DNA from: Streptomonospora nanhaiensis
GTDB taxonomy: Bacteria > Actinomycetota > Actinomycetes > Streptosporangiales > Streptosporangiaceae
Assembly: GCF_013410565.1 (NCBI RefSeq)
Contig: NZ_JACCFO010000001.1
Location: 3,038,001 to 3,102,000, forward strand
DNA length: 64,000 nucleotides
Reading direction: 5' to 3'
A model generated the notes under the pieces. That model saw only the letters and a list, made by a program, of their open reading frames with translations. It was not told where the DNA came from and did not search any database. Both the position numbers and the translations under genes were made by a program. This document shows positions 1-11,059 of this stretch, piece by piece; within the stretch, counting starts at the first letter, position 1; each line of letters begins with the position of its first letter.

Positions 1-117
1 GGCGACGGACTCCCGAAGCAGCTTCTCGACCTGGTCCAGGGCCTCCTGGACCTCCTTGGCGAGGCCGGCGTCGATACTCGGCAGAGCGAGGAAATCGCTC
101 GGGACAGCACCGCTCAC
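1..117 (-). CDS. Polyprenyl diphosphate synthase, N-terminal fragment (cut by left window edge)
   Basis: Only the first 39 codons are in the window. A GTG start at 117 is preceded by GGAG about six bases upstream. The peptide begins MSGAVPSDFLALPSIDAG and continues into an acidic helix ending EKLLRESVA. This resembles the N-terminus of actinobacterial heptaprenyl/polyprenyl synthases, which make the isoprenoid tail of menaquinone. No DDxxD motif is visible because it would lie beyond the edge. The position just downstream of nuoN, in a cluster that also holds menJ and menG, supports the call. The identification rests on a short stretch plus context. Confidence 0.6.
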   Translation of the reverse strand, partial: MSGAVPSDFLALPSIDAGLAKEVQEALDQVEKLLRESVA

Positions 118-159
118 CTGGGCTCCACATGTCAACGGGCGCGCGATACCCCCTAACCG

Positions 160-188
160 GACATATCGCGCGCTCTCGGGATGAACAA
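160..188 (-). promoter_or_regulatory. Candidate promoter for the polyprenyl synthase gene
   Basis: On the minus strand TTGTTC (188-183) and TATGTC (165-160) are separated by exactly 17 bases, a sigma-70-like arrangement about 43 bases before the GTG at 117. It lies in the 135-base gap after nuoN. It implies that the synthase can be transcribed independently of nuo. This is a sequence match only. Confidence 0.35.
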
Positions 189-252
189 AACCGACTAGCC
201 AAGTTATCCGACCCGGATAGCGGTGCCAAAGCCACCCACCGGGTCACGGCGG

Positions 253-1899
253 CTACCCCGCGGAGCCCTCCGCCGTGGCCACCAGCGACTCGCCCTGCTC
301 AGTGCCCGGCTGGGGCAGCAGGTTGTCCAGGACCGGGGTCGGGTAGACGCCCAGCACGACGGTCGCGGCGACACCGATCGCGATGGCCGAGCCGGTGAAC
401 ACGCCCGCGCGGACCACCGTGGGGCCGGTCTCGGCCGGGTCGGCGAAGAACATCAGCACGATGATGCGGACGTAGAAGAACGCCGTCACCGCGCTGCTCA
501 GCACGCCCACCACCACCAGCGGGGCCGCACCCGCCGCCATGGCCGCCTCGAACACCGCGAACTTGCCGATGAACCCGCTGGTCAGCGGGATCCCGGCGAA
601 GGCGAGCAGGAACAGCGCCAGCGCCCCGGCCAGCAGCGGCGAGGTGCGCCCCAGCCCGGCCCACTGGGCCAGCTCGCCCGCCTCGGGGCCGTTCTCGTGC
701 GTGCGCACCAGGGTGACCACGGCGAACGCGCCGATGGTGGTGAAGCCGTAGGCGGCCAGGTAGAACATCGCCCCGGCCAGGCCCTCGGGGCTGGCGGCGA
801 CGACCGCCGTCAGCACGAACCCGGCGTGCACCACCGAGGAGTAGGCCAGCAGCCGCTTGATGTCGCGCTGGGTCACCGCGACCACGGCGGCCAGCACCAT
901 GGTCAGGATCGCCACCACCCACAGCATGGGCGCCCAGTCGGCCGCCGAGCCGCCGAAGGGCACGTAGAACACCCGCAGCACGGCGCCGAAGGCGGCCACC
1001 AGGGTGCACGAGGCCATCAGCGCCGTGACGGGGGTGGGCGCGCCCTGGTAGACGTCGGGCTTCCAGTTGTGGAAGGGCACCGCGCCGACCTTGAACAGCA
1101 GGCCCACCGCGACCATGCCGATGCCCAGCAGCAGCAGCGGCCGGCCCCCGCCGTCGGCGAACAGCGGCCCGCCGCCGTCGCGCACCGCCGCCGCGATGTC
1201 GGCGAAGTTCACCGACCCCGCGTAGCCGTAGACCATGGCGATCCCGAACAGGAAGAACGCCGAGGAGAACGCGCCCAGCAGGAAGTACTTGACGGCCGCC
1301 TCCTGGGAGAACAGCCGGCGCCGCCGGGCCAGGCCGCACAGCAGGTACAGCGGCAGGCTCATGACCTCCAGCGCGACGAACATCGTCAGGAAGTCGTTGG
1401 CCGCGGGGAACAGCTGCATGCCCAGCAGCGCGAACAGCACCAGCGGGTAGACCTCGGTGTGCTGCGAGCCCGCCATCACGTGCTCGCGCTCCTCCTCGCT
1501 GCCGGGCACCGCCGCGGCTTGGGCCGCGAACGCGCTCTCACCCCGGCGGTTCTCCGCGATGAGCAGCAGGCTGACGAACCCGAGCACCAGCACGGAGCCC
1601 TGGAGGAACACCGACACCCGGTCCACCGCGACGCTGCCGAAGGCCAGGGTCTCGCCCGGCCCCTCGGCGGGCAGCGCGCCCACGATCAGGATGCTCAGCA
1701 CGAACGCGGCGGCGACCGCCGCCAGCGCCAGGCCGAGCTGGACCGGCCGGCGCCGCGCCGTCGGCACGAACGCCTCGACCAGCACGCCGACCACGGCGGC
1801 GCCGAACACCACCAGCATCGGCGACAGCAGCCAGTAGTCGATCTGCGGCGGGTTCTCCGTGATGGTCGGTGCCGCCATCACGAGCAACGGTGTACTCAC
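253..1899 (-). CDS. nuoN: NADH-quinone oxidoreductase subunit N
   Basis: Antiporter-like membrane subunit of complex I, one of three proton-pumping channels. The 548-residue protein is strongly hydrophobic, with about 14 predicted membrane segments. It carries the family core around residues 260-400, including a KVGAVPFHNWKPDVYQGAP stretch with the conserved lysine. The start is a GTG at 1899 that overlaps the nuoM stop as GTGA. An internal ATG eight codons in is the only reasonable alternative. It is the last gene of the operon, and the next gene downstream belongs to quinone biosynthesis. Confidence 0.95.
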   Translation of the reverse strand: MSTPLLVMAAPTITENPPQIDYWLLSPMLVVFGAAVVGVLVEAFVPTARRRPVQLGLALAAVAAAFVLSILIVGALPAEGPGETLAFGSVAVDRVSVFLQGSVLVLGFVSLLLIAENRRGESAFAAQAAAVPGSEEEREHVMAGSQHTEVYPLVLFALLGMQLFPAANDFLTMFVALEVMSLPLYLLCGLARRRRLFSQEAAVKYFLLGAFSSAFFLFGIAMVYGYAGSVNFADIAAAVRDGGGPLFADGGGRPLLLLGIGMVAVGLLFKVGAVPFHNWKPDVYQGAPTPVTALMASCTLVAAFGAVLRVFYVPFGGSAADWAPMLWVVAILTMVLAAVVAVTQRDIKRLLAYSSVVHAGFVLTAVVAASPEGLAGAMFYLAAYGFTTIGAFAVVTLVRTHENGPEAGELAQWAGLGRTSPLLAGALALFLLAFAGIPLTSGFIGKFAVFEAAMAAGAAPLVVVGVLSSAVTAFFYVRIIVLMFFADPAETGPTVVRAGVFTGSAIAIGVAATVVLGVYPTPVLDNLLPQPGTEQGESLVATAEGSAG

Positions 1900-3458
1900 T
1901 CGTGGTCCCCTTCTTCCTGCCCGCTCGCGGTGGTCTCGGCGTCGCCGAGCGCCGGTGCGGGGTCGGTGACGCCGACCTGCCGCATGGTCGCGTCGACCGC
2001 CGGGTTGATGGCGTCCAGCAGCGGCTGCGGGTACACGCCGAAGACGATCAGCAGGGCGATCAGCGGCGCCACGGCCCAGGTCTCACGGCGGTTGAGGTCG
2101 CGCAGCCGCGGCGCCCCCTCGGGCTCCGGGCCGGTCATGGTGCGCTGGTACATCCACAGGATGTAGAGCGCGGCCAGCACCACGCCCACCGAGGCGATGA
2201 TCGCGGGCACCGGGTGGAACGCGTAGGTGCCGATGAAGACCAGGAACTCGCTGACGAACGGCGAGAGCCCCGGCAGCGCCAGCCCGGCCAGGCCGGCGAC
2301 CAGGAACACCCCGGCCAGCACCGGCGCGCTCCTCTGCACGCCCCGGTAGTCGCCGATCGCCGAGGACTCCCGGCGCGCGATGAGGAACCCGACGACCAGG
2401 AACAGCGCGCCGGTGGCGAACCCGTGGTTGACCATGTACAGCGCGGCACCCGACTGCCCCTGGGAGGTCATCGCGAAGATGCCCAGGGTGATGAACCCGA
2501 AGTGCGACACCGAGGTGTAGGCGATCAGCCGCATCATGTCGCTCTGCGCGATGGCCAGGACCGCGCCGTAGACGATGCTGATGAGGCTGAGCACCACCAC
2601 CGGCCACACGAACCAGCGCGACGCCTCGGGGAACATCTCCAGGCAGTAGCGCAGCATGCCGTAGGTGCCGACCTTGTCCAGCACGCCCACCAGCAGCACG
2701 GCGGTGCCCGGCCGCGACGCCCCGGCCGCCGTGGGCAGCCAGGTGTGCACCGGCCACATCGGCGCCTTGATCGCGAAGGCCACGAAGAAGCCGAGGAACA
2801 GCCAGCGCGCCGCGGTGGTGTCGACCCCGGCGAGCGCGCCGTCGGGGCCCACCAGTTCGCTCCACAGGAACGTGCCGCCGTAGACGTACACGCCGATCAC
2901 CGCGACCAGCATCAGCAGGCCGCCCAGCAGGCTGTAGAGCAGGAACTTCACCGCGGCCGCGCGGCGCCGCTCGCCGCGCCCGTAGCGCCCGATCATGAAG
3001 TAGACCGGGATGAGCATGGCCTCGAAGAACACGTAGAACAGGAAGACGTCGGTGGCCGCGAAGACCCCGATCATCATCGCCTCAAGGACCAGGATCAGCG
3101 CGAAGTAGCCCTTGCCGCGGTCGTCGGCGTCGTCGTTCTCGTGCCAGGCCGCGAGCACGACCAGCGGCACCAGCACCGCCGACATCAGGATCAGCACCAG
3201 CGCGATGCCGTCGACCCCGACCGCGTAGTTCACCCCGAACCGGGGGATCCACGGGTAGACCTCGGCGAACTGCAGCCGGTCGCCGCCGGCGGGCGCGAAC
3301 CGGGCGGCCATCACGGCGACCAGGGCCAGCACGGCGCCGCTGACGCCCAGGGCCGTCCACTTGGCGGCCTGGACGCGCTCGCGCGGCAGCAGGGCCACCA
3401 CCAGGCCGCCCAGGGCGGGCAGCGCGATGGCGAGGGTGAGCCAGGGGATGTCGGTCAT
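1896..3458 (-). CDS. nuoM: NADH-quinone oxidoreductase subunit M
   Basis: Antiporter-like complex I subunit of 520 residues, starting [18 protein letters not shown], with about 14 membrane helices. Conserved features include the helix-loop APMWPVHTWLPTAAGASRPG, which carries proton-path residues. The ATG at 3458 shares bases with the nuoL stop (TGATG), indicating translational coupling. The open frame extends far upstream through nuoL, but only this start gives a family-length protein. The C-terminus ends in an acidic tail and overlaps nuoN. Confidence 0.95.
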   Translation of the reverse strand: MTDIPWLTLAIALPALGGLVVALLPRERVQAAKWTALGVSGAVLALVAVMAARFAPAGGDRLQFAEVYPWIPRFGVNYAVGVDGIALVLILMSAVLVPLVVLAAWHENDDADDRGKGYFALILVLEAMMIGVFAATDVFLFYVFFEAMLIPVYFMIGRYGRGERRRAAAVKFLLYSLLGGLLMLVAVIGVYVYGGTFLWSELVGPDGALAGVDTTAARWLFLGFFVAFAIKAPMWPVHTWLPTAAGASRPGTAVLLVGVLDKVGTYGMLRYCLEMFPEASRWFVWPVVVLSLISIVYGAVLAIAQSDMMRLIAYTSVSHFGFITLGIFAMTSQGQSGAALYMVNHGFATGALFLVVGFLIARRESSAIGDYRGVQRSAPVLAGVFLVAGLAGLALPGLSPFVSEFLVFIGTYAFHPVPAIIASVGVVLAALYILWMYQRTMTGPEPEGAPRLRDLNRRETWAVAPLIALLIVFGVYPQPLLDAINPAVDATMRQVGVTDPAPALGDAETTASGQEEGDHE

Positions 3459-5419
3459 CAGATCCTCACAGCCAGCGTTGCGACGACGATGGCGGCACCG
3501 AACAGCATCGTCAGCGCGTAGGTCCGGGCGAACCCGGTCTGCGCGCCGCGCAGCCCGCGCGAGCTGTCGCGCACGCTCGTTGCGATCCCGTTGACCAGGC
3601 CGTCGACCACCGACGTGTCGAAGGCCGCCAGCGCCCGGGCGACCTGTTGGCCGGGCCGCATGAGCAGCCCCTCGTTGATGGCGTTGCCGTACAGCTCGTT
3701 GCGCGCGGCGGCGGTGACCAGGCCCGCGCGCGGCGCGGTGCGCGGGACCTCCCGCCGGCCGTACATGAACCAGGCCGTGGCCACGCCGGCCACCATCAGG
3801 CCCAGCGCGGCCAGGCTCGGCCAGCTGGTGAGCATGGTGGCCATGCTGAACGCGTGGTGGTGCTCGGGCGCGCCGATGGCGGGCTCCAGGAACGCCGCGA
3901 AGCGGTAGCCGAACACCAGGACGGCGCCCAGCGCCACCGAGCCCACCGCCAGCACGATCATCGGCACCGTCATCGACGCCGGGGACTCGTGGGGGTGGGC
4001 GTCGTCGGCCCAGCGCCGCGTGCCGAAGAACGTCATGATCATGACGCGGGTCATGTAGAACGCGGTCAGCCCGGCGCCCAGCAGGGCCGCGGCGCCGAAC
4101 ACCGTGCCCGCGGCGCCGCCGCTGTCGAAGGCCGCGGCGATGATGCCCTCCTTGGTCCACCACCCCGACAGCAGCGGGAACCCGATGATGGCGAGGTAGC
4201 CCAGGCCGAAGGTGGCGAAGGTGACGGGCATGGCCGTGCGCAGTCCGCCGTAGCGGCGCATGTCGACCTCGTCGTTCATGCCGTGCATCACCGAGCCGGC
4301 GCCCAGGAACAGCCCGGCCTTGAAGAACCCGTGGGTGATCAGGTGGGCGATGGCGGCGGCGTAGCCGATGGGGCCCAGGCCGGCGGCCATGGTCATGTAG
4401 CCGATCTGGCTCATGGTGGAGCCGGCCAGCGCCTTCTTGATGTCGTCCTTGGCGCACCCGATGACCGCGCCGGCCAGCAGCGTGGCCGCGCCGACGATGG
4501 CGACGGTGAGCTGGGCGGCGGGCGCGGCCTCGAAGACGGCGCCCGAGCGGACGATCAGGTAGACGCCCGCGGTGACCATGGTCGCCGCGTGGATCAGCGC
4601 CGAGACCGGGGTGGGGCCCTCCATGGCGTCTAGGAGCCAGGACTGGAGCGGCAGCTGGGCCGACTTGCCGCAGGCGCCCAGGAGCAGCAGCAGGCCGATG
4701 GCGGTCATCAGGCCCTGGCCGGCCTCGCCCGCCGCGCCGAACACGTCGTGGAAGGCGACCGTGCCGAACGTGGTGAACATGAGCATGATCGCGATGAGCA
4801 GGCCCATGTCGCCGACGCGGTTGACCAGGAACGCCTTCTTCGCGGCGACCGCCGCGGAGTCCTTGTGCTGCCAGAAGCCGATCAGCAGGTAGGACGCCAG
4901 GCCCACGCCCTCCCAGCCCAGGAACAGCAGCGCGTAGTTGTCGGCGAGGACCAGGACCAGCATCGCCGCCACGAACAGGTTCAGGTAGGCGAAGAACCGG
5001 CGGCGCCGGTCGTCGTGGGCCATGTAGCCCACCGAGTAGATGTGGATGAGGGAGCCGACCCCGGTGATCAGCAGCGCGAAGCTGATGGACAGCGGGTCCA
5101 GCAGCAGGCCCACCTCGGCGTCGAACCCGCCGACGGAGAACCAGGTGTAGACGGGGACCGCGTAGCTCCGCTCCTCGGGCGGGGCGCCCAGCATCTGCAG
5201 CAGCGCCGCCACGGCCCACCCGAAGCTCGCGAGCGGCAGCGCCACCGCGAGCCAGTGGCCCCAGGCGTTGGTCCGGCGCCCGCCCAGCAGCAGGATCGCG
5301 GCACCGACCAGCGGGAGCGCGATCAGCAGCCAGGAGTTCTCCAGGACCGCCCCGCCGGCCTCGGTGGTGACGGCGTGCGCGTGCTGCTCGGCGGCGAGGG
5401 TTAGTTGAGACACAGCCAC
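3458..5419 (-). CDS. nuoL: NADH-quinone oxidoreductase subunit L
   Basis: Distal antiporter-like subunit of complex I, 653 residues with about 16 membrane segments, including the long C-terminal lateral-helix region. The stretch [20 protein letters not shown] is the classic NuoL signature with its proton-path residues. The chosen start is GTG 5419 with AAGG upstream; a second GTG two codons later is also possible. It follows nuoK by eight bases and overlaps nuoM. Usual length for actinobacteria is about 630-660. Confidence 0.95.
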   Translation of the reverse strand: MAVSQLTLAAEQHAHAVTTEAGGAVLENSWLLIALPLVGAAILLLGGRRTNAWGHWLAVALPLASFGWAVAALLQMLGAPPEERSYAVPVYTWFSVGGFDAEVGLLLDPLSISFALLITGVGSLIHIYSVGYMAHDDRRRRFFAYLNLFVAAMLVLVLADNYALLFLGWEGVGLASYLLIGFWQHKDSAAVAAKKAFLVNRVGDMGLLIAIMLMFTTFGTVAFHDVFGAAGEAGQGLMTAIGLLLLLGACGKSAQLPLQSWLLDAMEGPTPVSALIHAATMVTAGVYLIVRSGAVFEAAPAAQLTVAIVGAATLLAGAVIGCAKDDIKKALAGSTMSQIGYMTMAAGLGPIGYAAAIAHLITHGFFKAGLFLGAGSVMHGMNDEVDMRRYGGLRTAMPVTFATFGLGYLAIIGFPLLSGWWTKEGIIAAAFDSGGAAGTVFGAAALLGAGLTAFYMTRVMIMTFFGTRRWADDAHPHESPASMTVPMIVLAVGSVALGAVLVFGYRFAAFLEPAIGAPEHHHAFSMATMLTSWPSLAALGLMVAGVATAWFMYGRREVPRTAPRAGLVTAAARNELYGNAINEGLLMRPGQQVARALAAFDTSVVDGLVNGIATSVRDSSRGLRGAQTGFARTYALTMLFGAAIVVATLAVRI

Positions 5420-5427
5420 GTCGCCTT

Positions 5428-5727
5428 CTAGTGCTTGAGCAGGTTGGCGTCGTCCAGCGACGCCGACCTGCGGGTCCTAAAGATCTGCATGATGATCGCC
5501 AGGCCCACGACGACCTCGGCCGCGGCCACGATCATCACGAAGAACGCGATGACCTGGCCCTCGATGTCGCCGAGCATCCGGGCGAAGGCGACGAACGCCA
5601 GGTTGCAGGCGTTGAGCATCAGCTCCACGCACATGAACACGATGATGGCGTTGCGCCGCACCAGCACCCCGACGGCGCCGATCGTGAACACGATCGCGGC
5701 GAGCACGATGTAGTTCATCGGGTCCAT
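5428..5727 (-). CDS. nuoK: NADH-quinone oxidoreductase subunit K
   Basis: Small complex I membrane subunit of 99 residues with three helices. It carries the conserved membrane glutamates in [19 protein letters not shown] and in the following helix [12 protein letters not shown], both needed for proton transfer. The start [17 protein letters not shown] matches the family pattern. It overlaps the end of nuoJ by 13 bases. A second ATG at 5718 would instead overlap the nuoJ stop as ATGA. Confidence 0.95.
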   Translation of the reverse strand: MDPMNYIVLAAIVFTIGAVGVLVRRNAIIVFMCVELMLNACNLAFVAFARMLGDIEGQVIAFFVMIVAAAEVVVGLAIIMQIFRTRRSASLDDANLLKH

Positions 5728-6668
5728 GAGCGCTCGGCCTCCTGTCCGTTGGCGTCGCCGTTGCGGTCGTCGTCGCCCGGCTCGCGGGTGCCGTCGGCGG
5801 CCTCGGCGGAGCCGGCCTCCTCGGGCGCGCGCTCGCCGGCGGCGTGGCCCTCCTTGGACCACGCGGAGTCGGAGGCGCCGCCGGGGCGGGGGCCGACCCC
5901 CAGCCGGACGTCCTTGGGGACCTCCGACTGCAGGGCGGGGTCGCGGGCGGTGAGGACCGGGTTGAGCGACAGCTCCGACACCGAGCCGTCGGGCAGCAGC
6001 GCCGGCATGTCGATGGCGTTGTGCCGGGCGTAGGTGCCGGGTCCGGGCAGCGGGGTGGGGTGGTCGCCGCGGATGCGGTCGCGGGCCATCTCGCGCTGGG
6101 TGCGGCGCTTCTTGAGCCGGGTGACGTGCGCCAGCACCAGGGCGCCCAGCACCGCGGTGATCAGCAGCGCGCCGGTGGCCTCGAAGGCGATGATGTAGCG
6201 GTAGATGACCTCGCTCGCGATCCAGGGGACGCTGCCCCCGGCGGCCGCGGTGCCCGCGCCCAGCCCGGCGGGGTCGCCGGCGGTGATGCGGGTCAGGCCC
6301 AGCGCGAGCGCGCCCAGGAAGCACGCCGCCACCACGGCGGTGAGCAGCCGCTGCCCGCGCAGGGTCTCCACCAGGGAGTCCGCCGAGCTGACACCCACCA
6401 GCATCAGCACGAACAGGAACAGCATCAGGACCGCGCCGGTGTAGACGACGATCTGCACGACCATCAGGAACGGCGCCTGGTTCATGCCGTAGAACACGGC
6501 CAGGCCGAGCATGACCATCGCCATCAGCACGGCCGAGTGGACCGCCTTGCGGCTGAAGACCACCCCGAGCGCGCCGAGCACGACCACGGCGCCGATCACG
6601 TAGAAGGCGGCGGTCTCCAGCCCGCCGATGGGGGCCGCCGCGGCGGCGGCGAGCGCGCCCGGCATCAC
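5715..6668 (-). CDS. nuoJ: NADH-quinone oxidoreductase subunit J
   Basis: Complex I membrane subunit with five helices in the first ~170 residues. A hydrophilic C-terminal tail of about 140 residues, rich in Arg, Asp, Glu and Ala, follows. Such long tails are seen in actinobacterial NuoJ and are absent from the E. coli protein. The start is GTG 6668 (GTGA overlap with the nuoI stop) or the ATG at 6665. The tail has low complexity and no recognised domain. Confidence 0.93.
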   Translation of the reverse strand: MMPGALAAAAAAPIGGLETAAFYVIGAVVVLGALGVVFSRKAVHSAVLMAMVMLGLAVFYGMNQAPFLMVVQIVVYTGAVLMLFLFVLMLVGVSSADSLVETLRGQRLLTAVVAACFLGALALGLTRITAGDPAGLGAGTAAAGGSVPWIASEVIYRYIIAFEATGALLITAVLGALVLAHVTRLKKRRTQREMARDRIRGDHPTPLPGPGTYARHNAIDMPALLPDGSVSELSLNPVLTARDPALQSEVPKDVRLGVGPRPGGASDSAWSKEGHAAGERAPEEAGSAEAADGTREPGDDDRNGDANGQEAERSWTR

Positions 6669-7219
6669 CGGGCCGCCTTACCGTCGGCGGCGGGCTCGCC
6701 CGCGGCGGCCTTGGCGAAGGCGGGGCCCTGCCGGTAGTAGTCCTCCTCGGTCTCGCCGAGCCGCATCGGGTGCGGCGGCGCCTCCATGCCCTCCCTGAGC
6801 GGGGCGAGGAGCTGCTCCTTGGTCCAGATCAGGCTCTCGCGCTCGTCGTCGGCGATCTCGTACTCGTTGGTCATCGTAAGCGCGCGGGTGGGGCAGGCCT
6901 CCACGCACAGCCCGCACAGGATGCACCGCAGGTAGTTGATCTGGTAGACGCGGCCGTAGCGCTCGCCGGGCGAGAACCGGGAGTCCTCGGTGTTGTCGCC
7001 GCCCTCCACGTAGATCGCGTCGGCCGGGCAGGCCCAGGCGCACAGCTCGCACCCGATGCACTTCTCCAGCCCGTCGGGCCAGCGGTTGAGCTGGTGGCGG
7101 CCGTGGAAGCGCGGCGCGGTGGGCCGCACCTCCTCGGGGTAGTTGACGGTCGGCACCTTCTTGAACATGGTGTGGAAGGTGACGCCGAACCCCTTGACGG
7201 GGTTGAGCCAGTCAAGCAC
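6665..7219 (-). CDS. nuoI: NADH-quinone oxidoreductase subunit I
   Basis: Peripheral-arm ferredoxin-like subunit of 184 residues carrying clusters N6a and N6b. Two 4Fe-4S motifs are visible, [12 protein letters not shown] and [12 protein letters not shown]. It passes electrons from NuoG toward NuoB. The GTG at 7219 has a perfect GGAGG at 7230-7226 and overlaps the nuoH stop by a few bases, which decides the start; the open frame continues much further upstream. The C-terminal tail is charged and ends just inside nuoJ. Confidence 0.95.
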   Translation of the reverse strand: MLDWLNPVKGFGVTFHTMFKKVPTVNYPEEVRPTAPRFHGRHQLNRWPDGLEKCIGCELCAWACPADAIYVEGGDNTEDSRFSPGERYGRVYQINYLRCILCGLCVEACPTRALTMTNEYEIADDERESLIWTKEQLLAPLREGMEAPPHPMRLGETEEDYYRQGPAFAKAAAGEPAADGKAAR

Positions 7220-8552
7220 CGGTAACCTCCTCACGCTTGTCGTGGGGGACCCGCGCACCGGGGCGGGGTCCCTCGGCCGGCACGCTGCTGCCGTAGTGGG
7301 GTGCGTTCTGCGGTGGCACCGGGAAGCCTCCGTAGGCGGGGTCGTCGCGCATGAGCCGCAGCTCCTCCTCACGCTCGGCGGCCGCGGCGGCGCGCCGGCG
7401 CCGGGCCGAGCGGGCGAAGCCCCAGACGGCCGCGACCACCACCGCCGCGAAGCCCGCGACCACGGCGGCGACGGCACCCGCGGGCGCGCCCTCGTTGACG
7501 AGGATGCGCACCACGGCGACCGCGGTGATCCACACGAGCTGCACGGGGATGAGGATCTTCCAGCCGAGCTGCATGAGCTGGTCGTAGCGGATGCGCGGCA
7601 GCGAGCCCCGCACCCAGATGAACAGGAACATCACGGCGAGGAACTTCACCAGCCACCACAGGATCGGCCAGTAGCCCTCGTTGGCGCCCGCCCAGAACGA
7701 GGTGATGGGCGGCGGCGCGAGCCAGCCGCCGAGGAAGAACGTCACCGAGACCGCGGCGACGGTCACCATGTTCACGTACTCGGCGAGGAAGAACATCGTG
7801 AACTTCATCGACCCGTACTCGGTCATGAACCCGCCGACGATCTCGCCCTCGCCCTCGGCCAGGTCGAACGGCAGCCGGTTGGTCTCGCCGATCATCGTGA
7901 CCAGGTAGATGAGGAACGACGGCAGCAGGATCACCGCGAACCACAGCGGGCGCTGCGCCTCGACGATGCCCGAGGTGGTCAGCGTCCCCGAGTACATGAA
8001 CACCGCCACGAACGACAGGCCCATGGCGATCTCGTAGCTGATGACCTGGGCCGACGCCCGCAGCCCGCCGAGCAGGGCGTAGGGCGACTGGGAGGCCCAG
8101 CCGCCCAGCACGATCCCGTAGACGCCGATGGCGGCGGTGGCCAGCACGACCAGCGCGGCGATCGGCAGGTCGGTGAGCTGGAGCGGGGTCCGCACCCCGA
8201 ACATGGTGACCTCGGGGCCGACCGGGATCACCGAGAAGGCGATGAACGCCGGGACGGCCGCGATCATGGGCGCCGCGATGTAGACCAGCCGGTCCACGCC
8301 GCGCGGGATCACGTCCTCCTTCAGCGACAGCTTCACGCCGTCGGCCAGCGACTGGAGCAGGCCCAGCGGACCGAACCGGTTGGGGCCGTGGCGCTGCTGC
8401 ATGCGGCCCATGACCTTGCGGTCGGCCATGATCATCATCAGCACGCAGACCATCAGGAAGACGAAGATCACCAGCGCCTTGATGAGGGTGATCCACCAGG
8501 GGTCGGTGCCGAACGCGCCGAGCCCGGGCTCGGCGCCTTGGGCGATGGTCAT
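7212..8552 (-). CDS. nuoH: NADH-quinone oxidoreductase subunit H
   Basis: Membrane subunit that forms much of the quinone-binding cavity with NuoB and NuoD. It has 446 residues, with eight helices in roughly the first 335 and a long charged C-terminal extension ending [11 protein letters not shown]. Family signatures include [16 protein letters not shown] and [16 protein letters not shown]. The ATG at 8552 overlaps the nuoG stop (TGATG). The extension is longer than in enterobacterial NuoH but usual in actinomycetes. Confidence 0.95.
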   Translation of the reverse strand: MTIAQGAEPGLGAFGTDPWWITLIKALVIFVFLMVCVLMMIMADRKVMGRMQQRHGPNRFGPLGLLQSLADGVKLSLKEDVIPRGVDRLVYIAAPMIAAVPAFIAFSVIPVGPEVTMFGVRTPLQLTDLPIAALVVLATAAIGVYGIVLGGWASQSPYALLGGLRASAQVISYEIAMGLSFVAVFMYSGTLTTSGIVEAQRPLWFAVILLPSFLIYLVTMIGETNRLPFDLAEGEGEIVGGFMTEYGSMKFTMFFLAEYVNMVTVAAVSVTFFLGGWLAPPPITSFWAGANEGYWPILWWLVKFLAVMFLFIWVRGSLPRIRYDQLMQLGWKILIPVQLVWITAVAVVRILVNEGAPAGAVAAVVAGFAAVVVAAVWGFARSARRRRAAAAAEREEELRLMRDDPAYGGFPVPPQNAPHYGSSVPAEGPRPGARVPHDKREEVTGA

Positions 8553-11059
8553 CACTGGTCGCTCCCAGCACTCGTCGCGGTCGGCCGGGCCTCGACGTCG
8601 AGGCCCGCGCCCCGTTCGGCCTCCAGGCGCACCACCGCGCCGGCGTCGGCGCCCAGGTCGCGGCGGACGTCGCAGTCGCGGGCGTTGGCCGGCAGCCACA
8701 CCACGCGGTCGGGCATGGGCACCACCAGCGCCGGCACGCTGACCGACCCGCCGGGCCCGGTGACGCGCAGCCGCCCGCCGTCGGGCAGGCCGATCTCGGC
8801 GGCGGTGGCGGCCGAGACCCGCGCCACGGCCGGGCGGGCGGTGCCCGCCAGGTAGGGCTCGCCGTCCTCCATGCGCCCGCGGCCCAGCAGCTGGCGCCAG
8901 GTGGACAGCAGGGCCTCGCCCCGTTCCGGCCGCGGCAGCGGCGCCGGGCGGCTCAGCGGGTCGGGCACCCGCTCGCCCTGCCAGGGGCCCAGCCGCTCCA
9001 GCTCGGCGCGCGCGGCGGCGTCGTCGGGCAGGCCCAGGTGGACGTCCATCTCGTCGGCGAGCGCGGACAGCACCCGCAGGTCCGACAGCGTCCCCGGCTT
9101 CTTCAGCGCGGTGCCGAAGGACCGGGCGCGGCCCTCCCAGTCGAGGAACGTGCCGCTCTTCTCGGCGACGGCGGCCACCGGCAGCACCACGTCGGCGCGG
9201 TCGGTGATGGCGCCGGCGCGCATCTCGACGCTGACGACGAACGGCACCCGGGCCAGGGCGGCGCGGGCCAGCTCGGGGTCGGGCAGGTCGTCCAGCTCCA
9301 CGCCGGCGATGAGCAGCGCCTCCAGCTCGCCCTCGGCGGCCGCCGCGAGGATCTCGGCGGTGCCGCGGCCCTCGCGCTCGGGCAGCGCGCCCACGCCCCA
9401 GGCGCGGGCGACCTCGGCGCGGGCCGTGGCGTCGGAGACGGGCCGCCCGCCGGGCAGCAGGTTGGGCAGCGCGCCCGCCTCGACCGCGCCGCGCTCCCCG
9501 GCCCGGCGCGGGATCCAGGCCAGGCGCGCGCCGGTGCGGTCGGCCAGGCGGGCCACCGACGACAGCGCGCCGGGCACCTGGGCCAGGCGCTCGCCGGCGA
9601 GGATGAGCGCGCCCCGGGCGCGCAGCGCCTCGACGGCCTCGGGCGCGAGGTCGCTGATCTGGTCCAGGACGCGGGACTCGTCGCCGGGCGCCGCGGGGAT
9701 CAGCGTGCCGCCGGTCTTGTCCAGGCCGCGCGCGGCGTGGGAGGCGACGGAGAAGACCCGCAGCCGGTTCTTGCGGTGGGCCTTGCGCAGCCGCAGGAAC
9801 ACCACCGGCGACTCGTCCTCGGGGTCGAACCCGGCCAGCAGCACCGCCGGGGCGGCCTCGATGTCGGCGTAGGTGACCCCGATACCGGTGCCGGCGACCC
9901 GGGCGGCCAGGAAGTCGGCCTCCTCGGCGGAGTGCGGGCGGGCCCGCATGTCGACGCTGTTGGTGCGCAGCGCCAGCCGCGCGAACTTGGCGTAGGCGTA
10001 GGAGTCCTCAAGGGTGAGGCGGCCCCCGGTGATCACCCCGACCCGGCCGCCGCGGTCGCGGGCGCGGGCCAGGCCGGCGGCGGCGGTGGAGACGGCCTCG
10101 GGCCAGGACGCCGCCTCCAGCGCGCGGGTCTCCTCGTCGCGCACCAGGGGGCGGGTGATCCGGTCGGGCTGGGTGGCGTACTTGAACGCCCACCGGCCCT
10201 TGTCGCAGTTCCACTCCTCGTTGACCTCGGGGTCGTCGCCGGCCAGCCGCCGCATGACCGTGCCGCGCCGGTGGTCGGTGCGCTGGGCGCAGCCCGAGGC
10301 GCAATGCTCGCACACGCTGGGCGTGCTGACCAGGTCGAAGGGGCGCGAGCGGAACCGGTAGGCGGCGCCGGTGAGGGCGCCCACCGGGCAGATCTGCACG
10401 GTGTTGCCGGAGAAGTAGGACTGGAACGGCTCGCCCTCGGCGATCCCGACCTGCTCGGAGGCCCCGCGCTCCAGCAGTTCGATGAAGGGGTCGCCGGCGA
10501 TCTGGGCGGAGAAGCGGGTGCAGCGCGCGCACTGGATGCAGCGCTCGCGGTCCAGGAGCACCTGGGTCGACAGCGGCACCGGCTTGGGGAAGGTGCGCTT
10601 GACGTCGACGAAGCGGGTCTCGCCCTGCCCGTTGGACATCGCCTGGTTCTGCAGGGGGCACTCGCCGCCCTTGTCGCAGACGGGGCAGTCCAGCGGGTGG
10701 TTGACCAGCAGGAACTCCATGATGCCCCGCTGGGCCTTGTCGGCCACCGCCGAGGTGAGCTGGGTCTTGACGACCATGCCCTCCATGACGGTGATCGTGC
10801 ACGACGCCTGCGGCTTGGGCATGGGCCGCCCGTTGCCGGCGTCGGGGATCTCGACCAGGCACTGGCGGCAGGCGCCCACCGGGTCCAGCAGCGGGTGGTC
10901 GCAGAAGCGCGGGATCTGGATGCCCAGCAGCTCGGCGGCCCGGATGACCAGCGTGCCCTTGGGGACCTGGATCTGGAAGCCGTCGATGGTGACGGTGACA
11001 AGGTCCTCGGGCGGGACGGCCGGCGGGCCGCCCGCGGTGCTGTTGGTGGTGACGGTCAC
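8552..11059 (-). CDS. nuoG: NADH-quinone oxidoreductase subunit G
   Basis: Largest peripheral subunit, 835 residues. The N-terminal 2Fe-2S domain has [10 protein letters not shown]. The N5 His/Cys motif is in [17 protein letters not shown], and N4-type cysteines (CIQCARC) follow. A molybdopterin-oxidoreductase-like domain then begins at CEHCASGC, with a further Cys in the WNCDKGRW segment. Those four Cys are the ligands of the off-path N7 cluster, which many lineages have lost. The start is GTG 11059 after AGGAGGAG, overlapping nuoF as GTGA. Confidence 0.95.
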   Translation of the reverse strand: MTVTTNSTAGGPPAVPPEDLVTVTIDGFQIQVPKGTLVIRAAELLGIQIPRFCDHPLLDPVGACRQCLVEIPDAGNGRPMPKPQASCTITVMEGMVVKTQLTSAVADKAQRGIMEFLLVNHPLDCPVCDKGGECPLQNQAMSNGQGETRFVDVKRTFPKPVPLSTQVLLDRERCIQCARCTRFSAQIAGDPFIELLERGASEQVGIAEGEPFQSYFSGNTVQICPVGALTGAAYRFRSRPFDLVSTPSVCEHCASGCAQRTDHRRGTVMRRLAGDDPEVNEEWNCDKGRWAFKYATQPDRITRPLVRDEETRALEAASWPEAVSTAAAGLARARDRGGRVGVITGGRLTLEDSYAYAKFARLALRTNSVDMRARPHSAEEADFLAARVAGTGIGVTYADIEAAPAVLLAGFDPEDESPVVFLRLRKAHRKNRLRVFSVASHAARGLDKTGGTLIPAAPGDESRVLDQISDLAPEAVEALRARGALILAGERLAQVPGALSSVARLADRTGARLAWIPRRAGERGAVEAGALPNLLPGGRPVSDATARAEVARAWGVGALPEREGRGTAEILAAAAEGELEALLIAGVELDDLPDPELARAALARVPFVVSVEMRAGAITDRADVVLPVAAVAEKSGTFLDWEGRARSFGTALKKPGTLSDLRVLSALADEMDVHLGLPDDAAARAELERLGPWQGERVPDPLSRPAPLPRPERGEALLSTWRQLLGRGRMEDGEPYLAGTARPAVARVSAATAAEIGLPDGGRLRVTGPGGSVSVPALVVPMPDRVVWLPANARDCDVRRDLGADAGAVVRLEAERGAGLDVEARPTATSAGSDQ

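Noticed and set aside
223-2166. Long plus-strand open frame opposite nuoN and nuoM
   Set aside because: The translation is rich in Arg, His, Gln and Gly and is the antisense shadow of clear complex I genes; it has no ribosome site and no family features.
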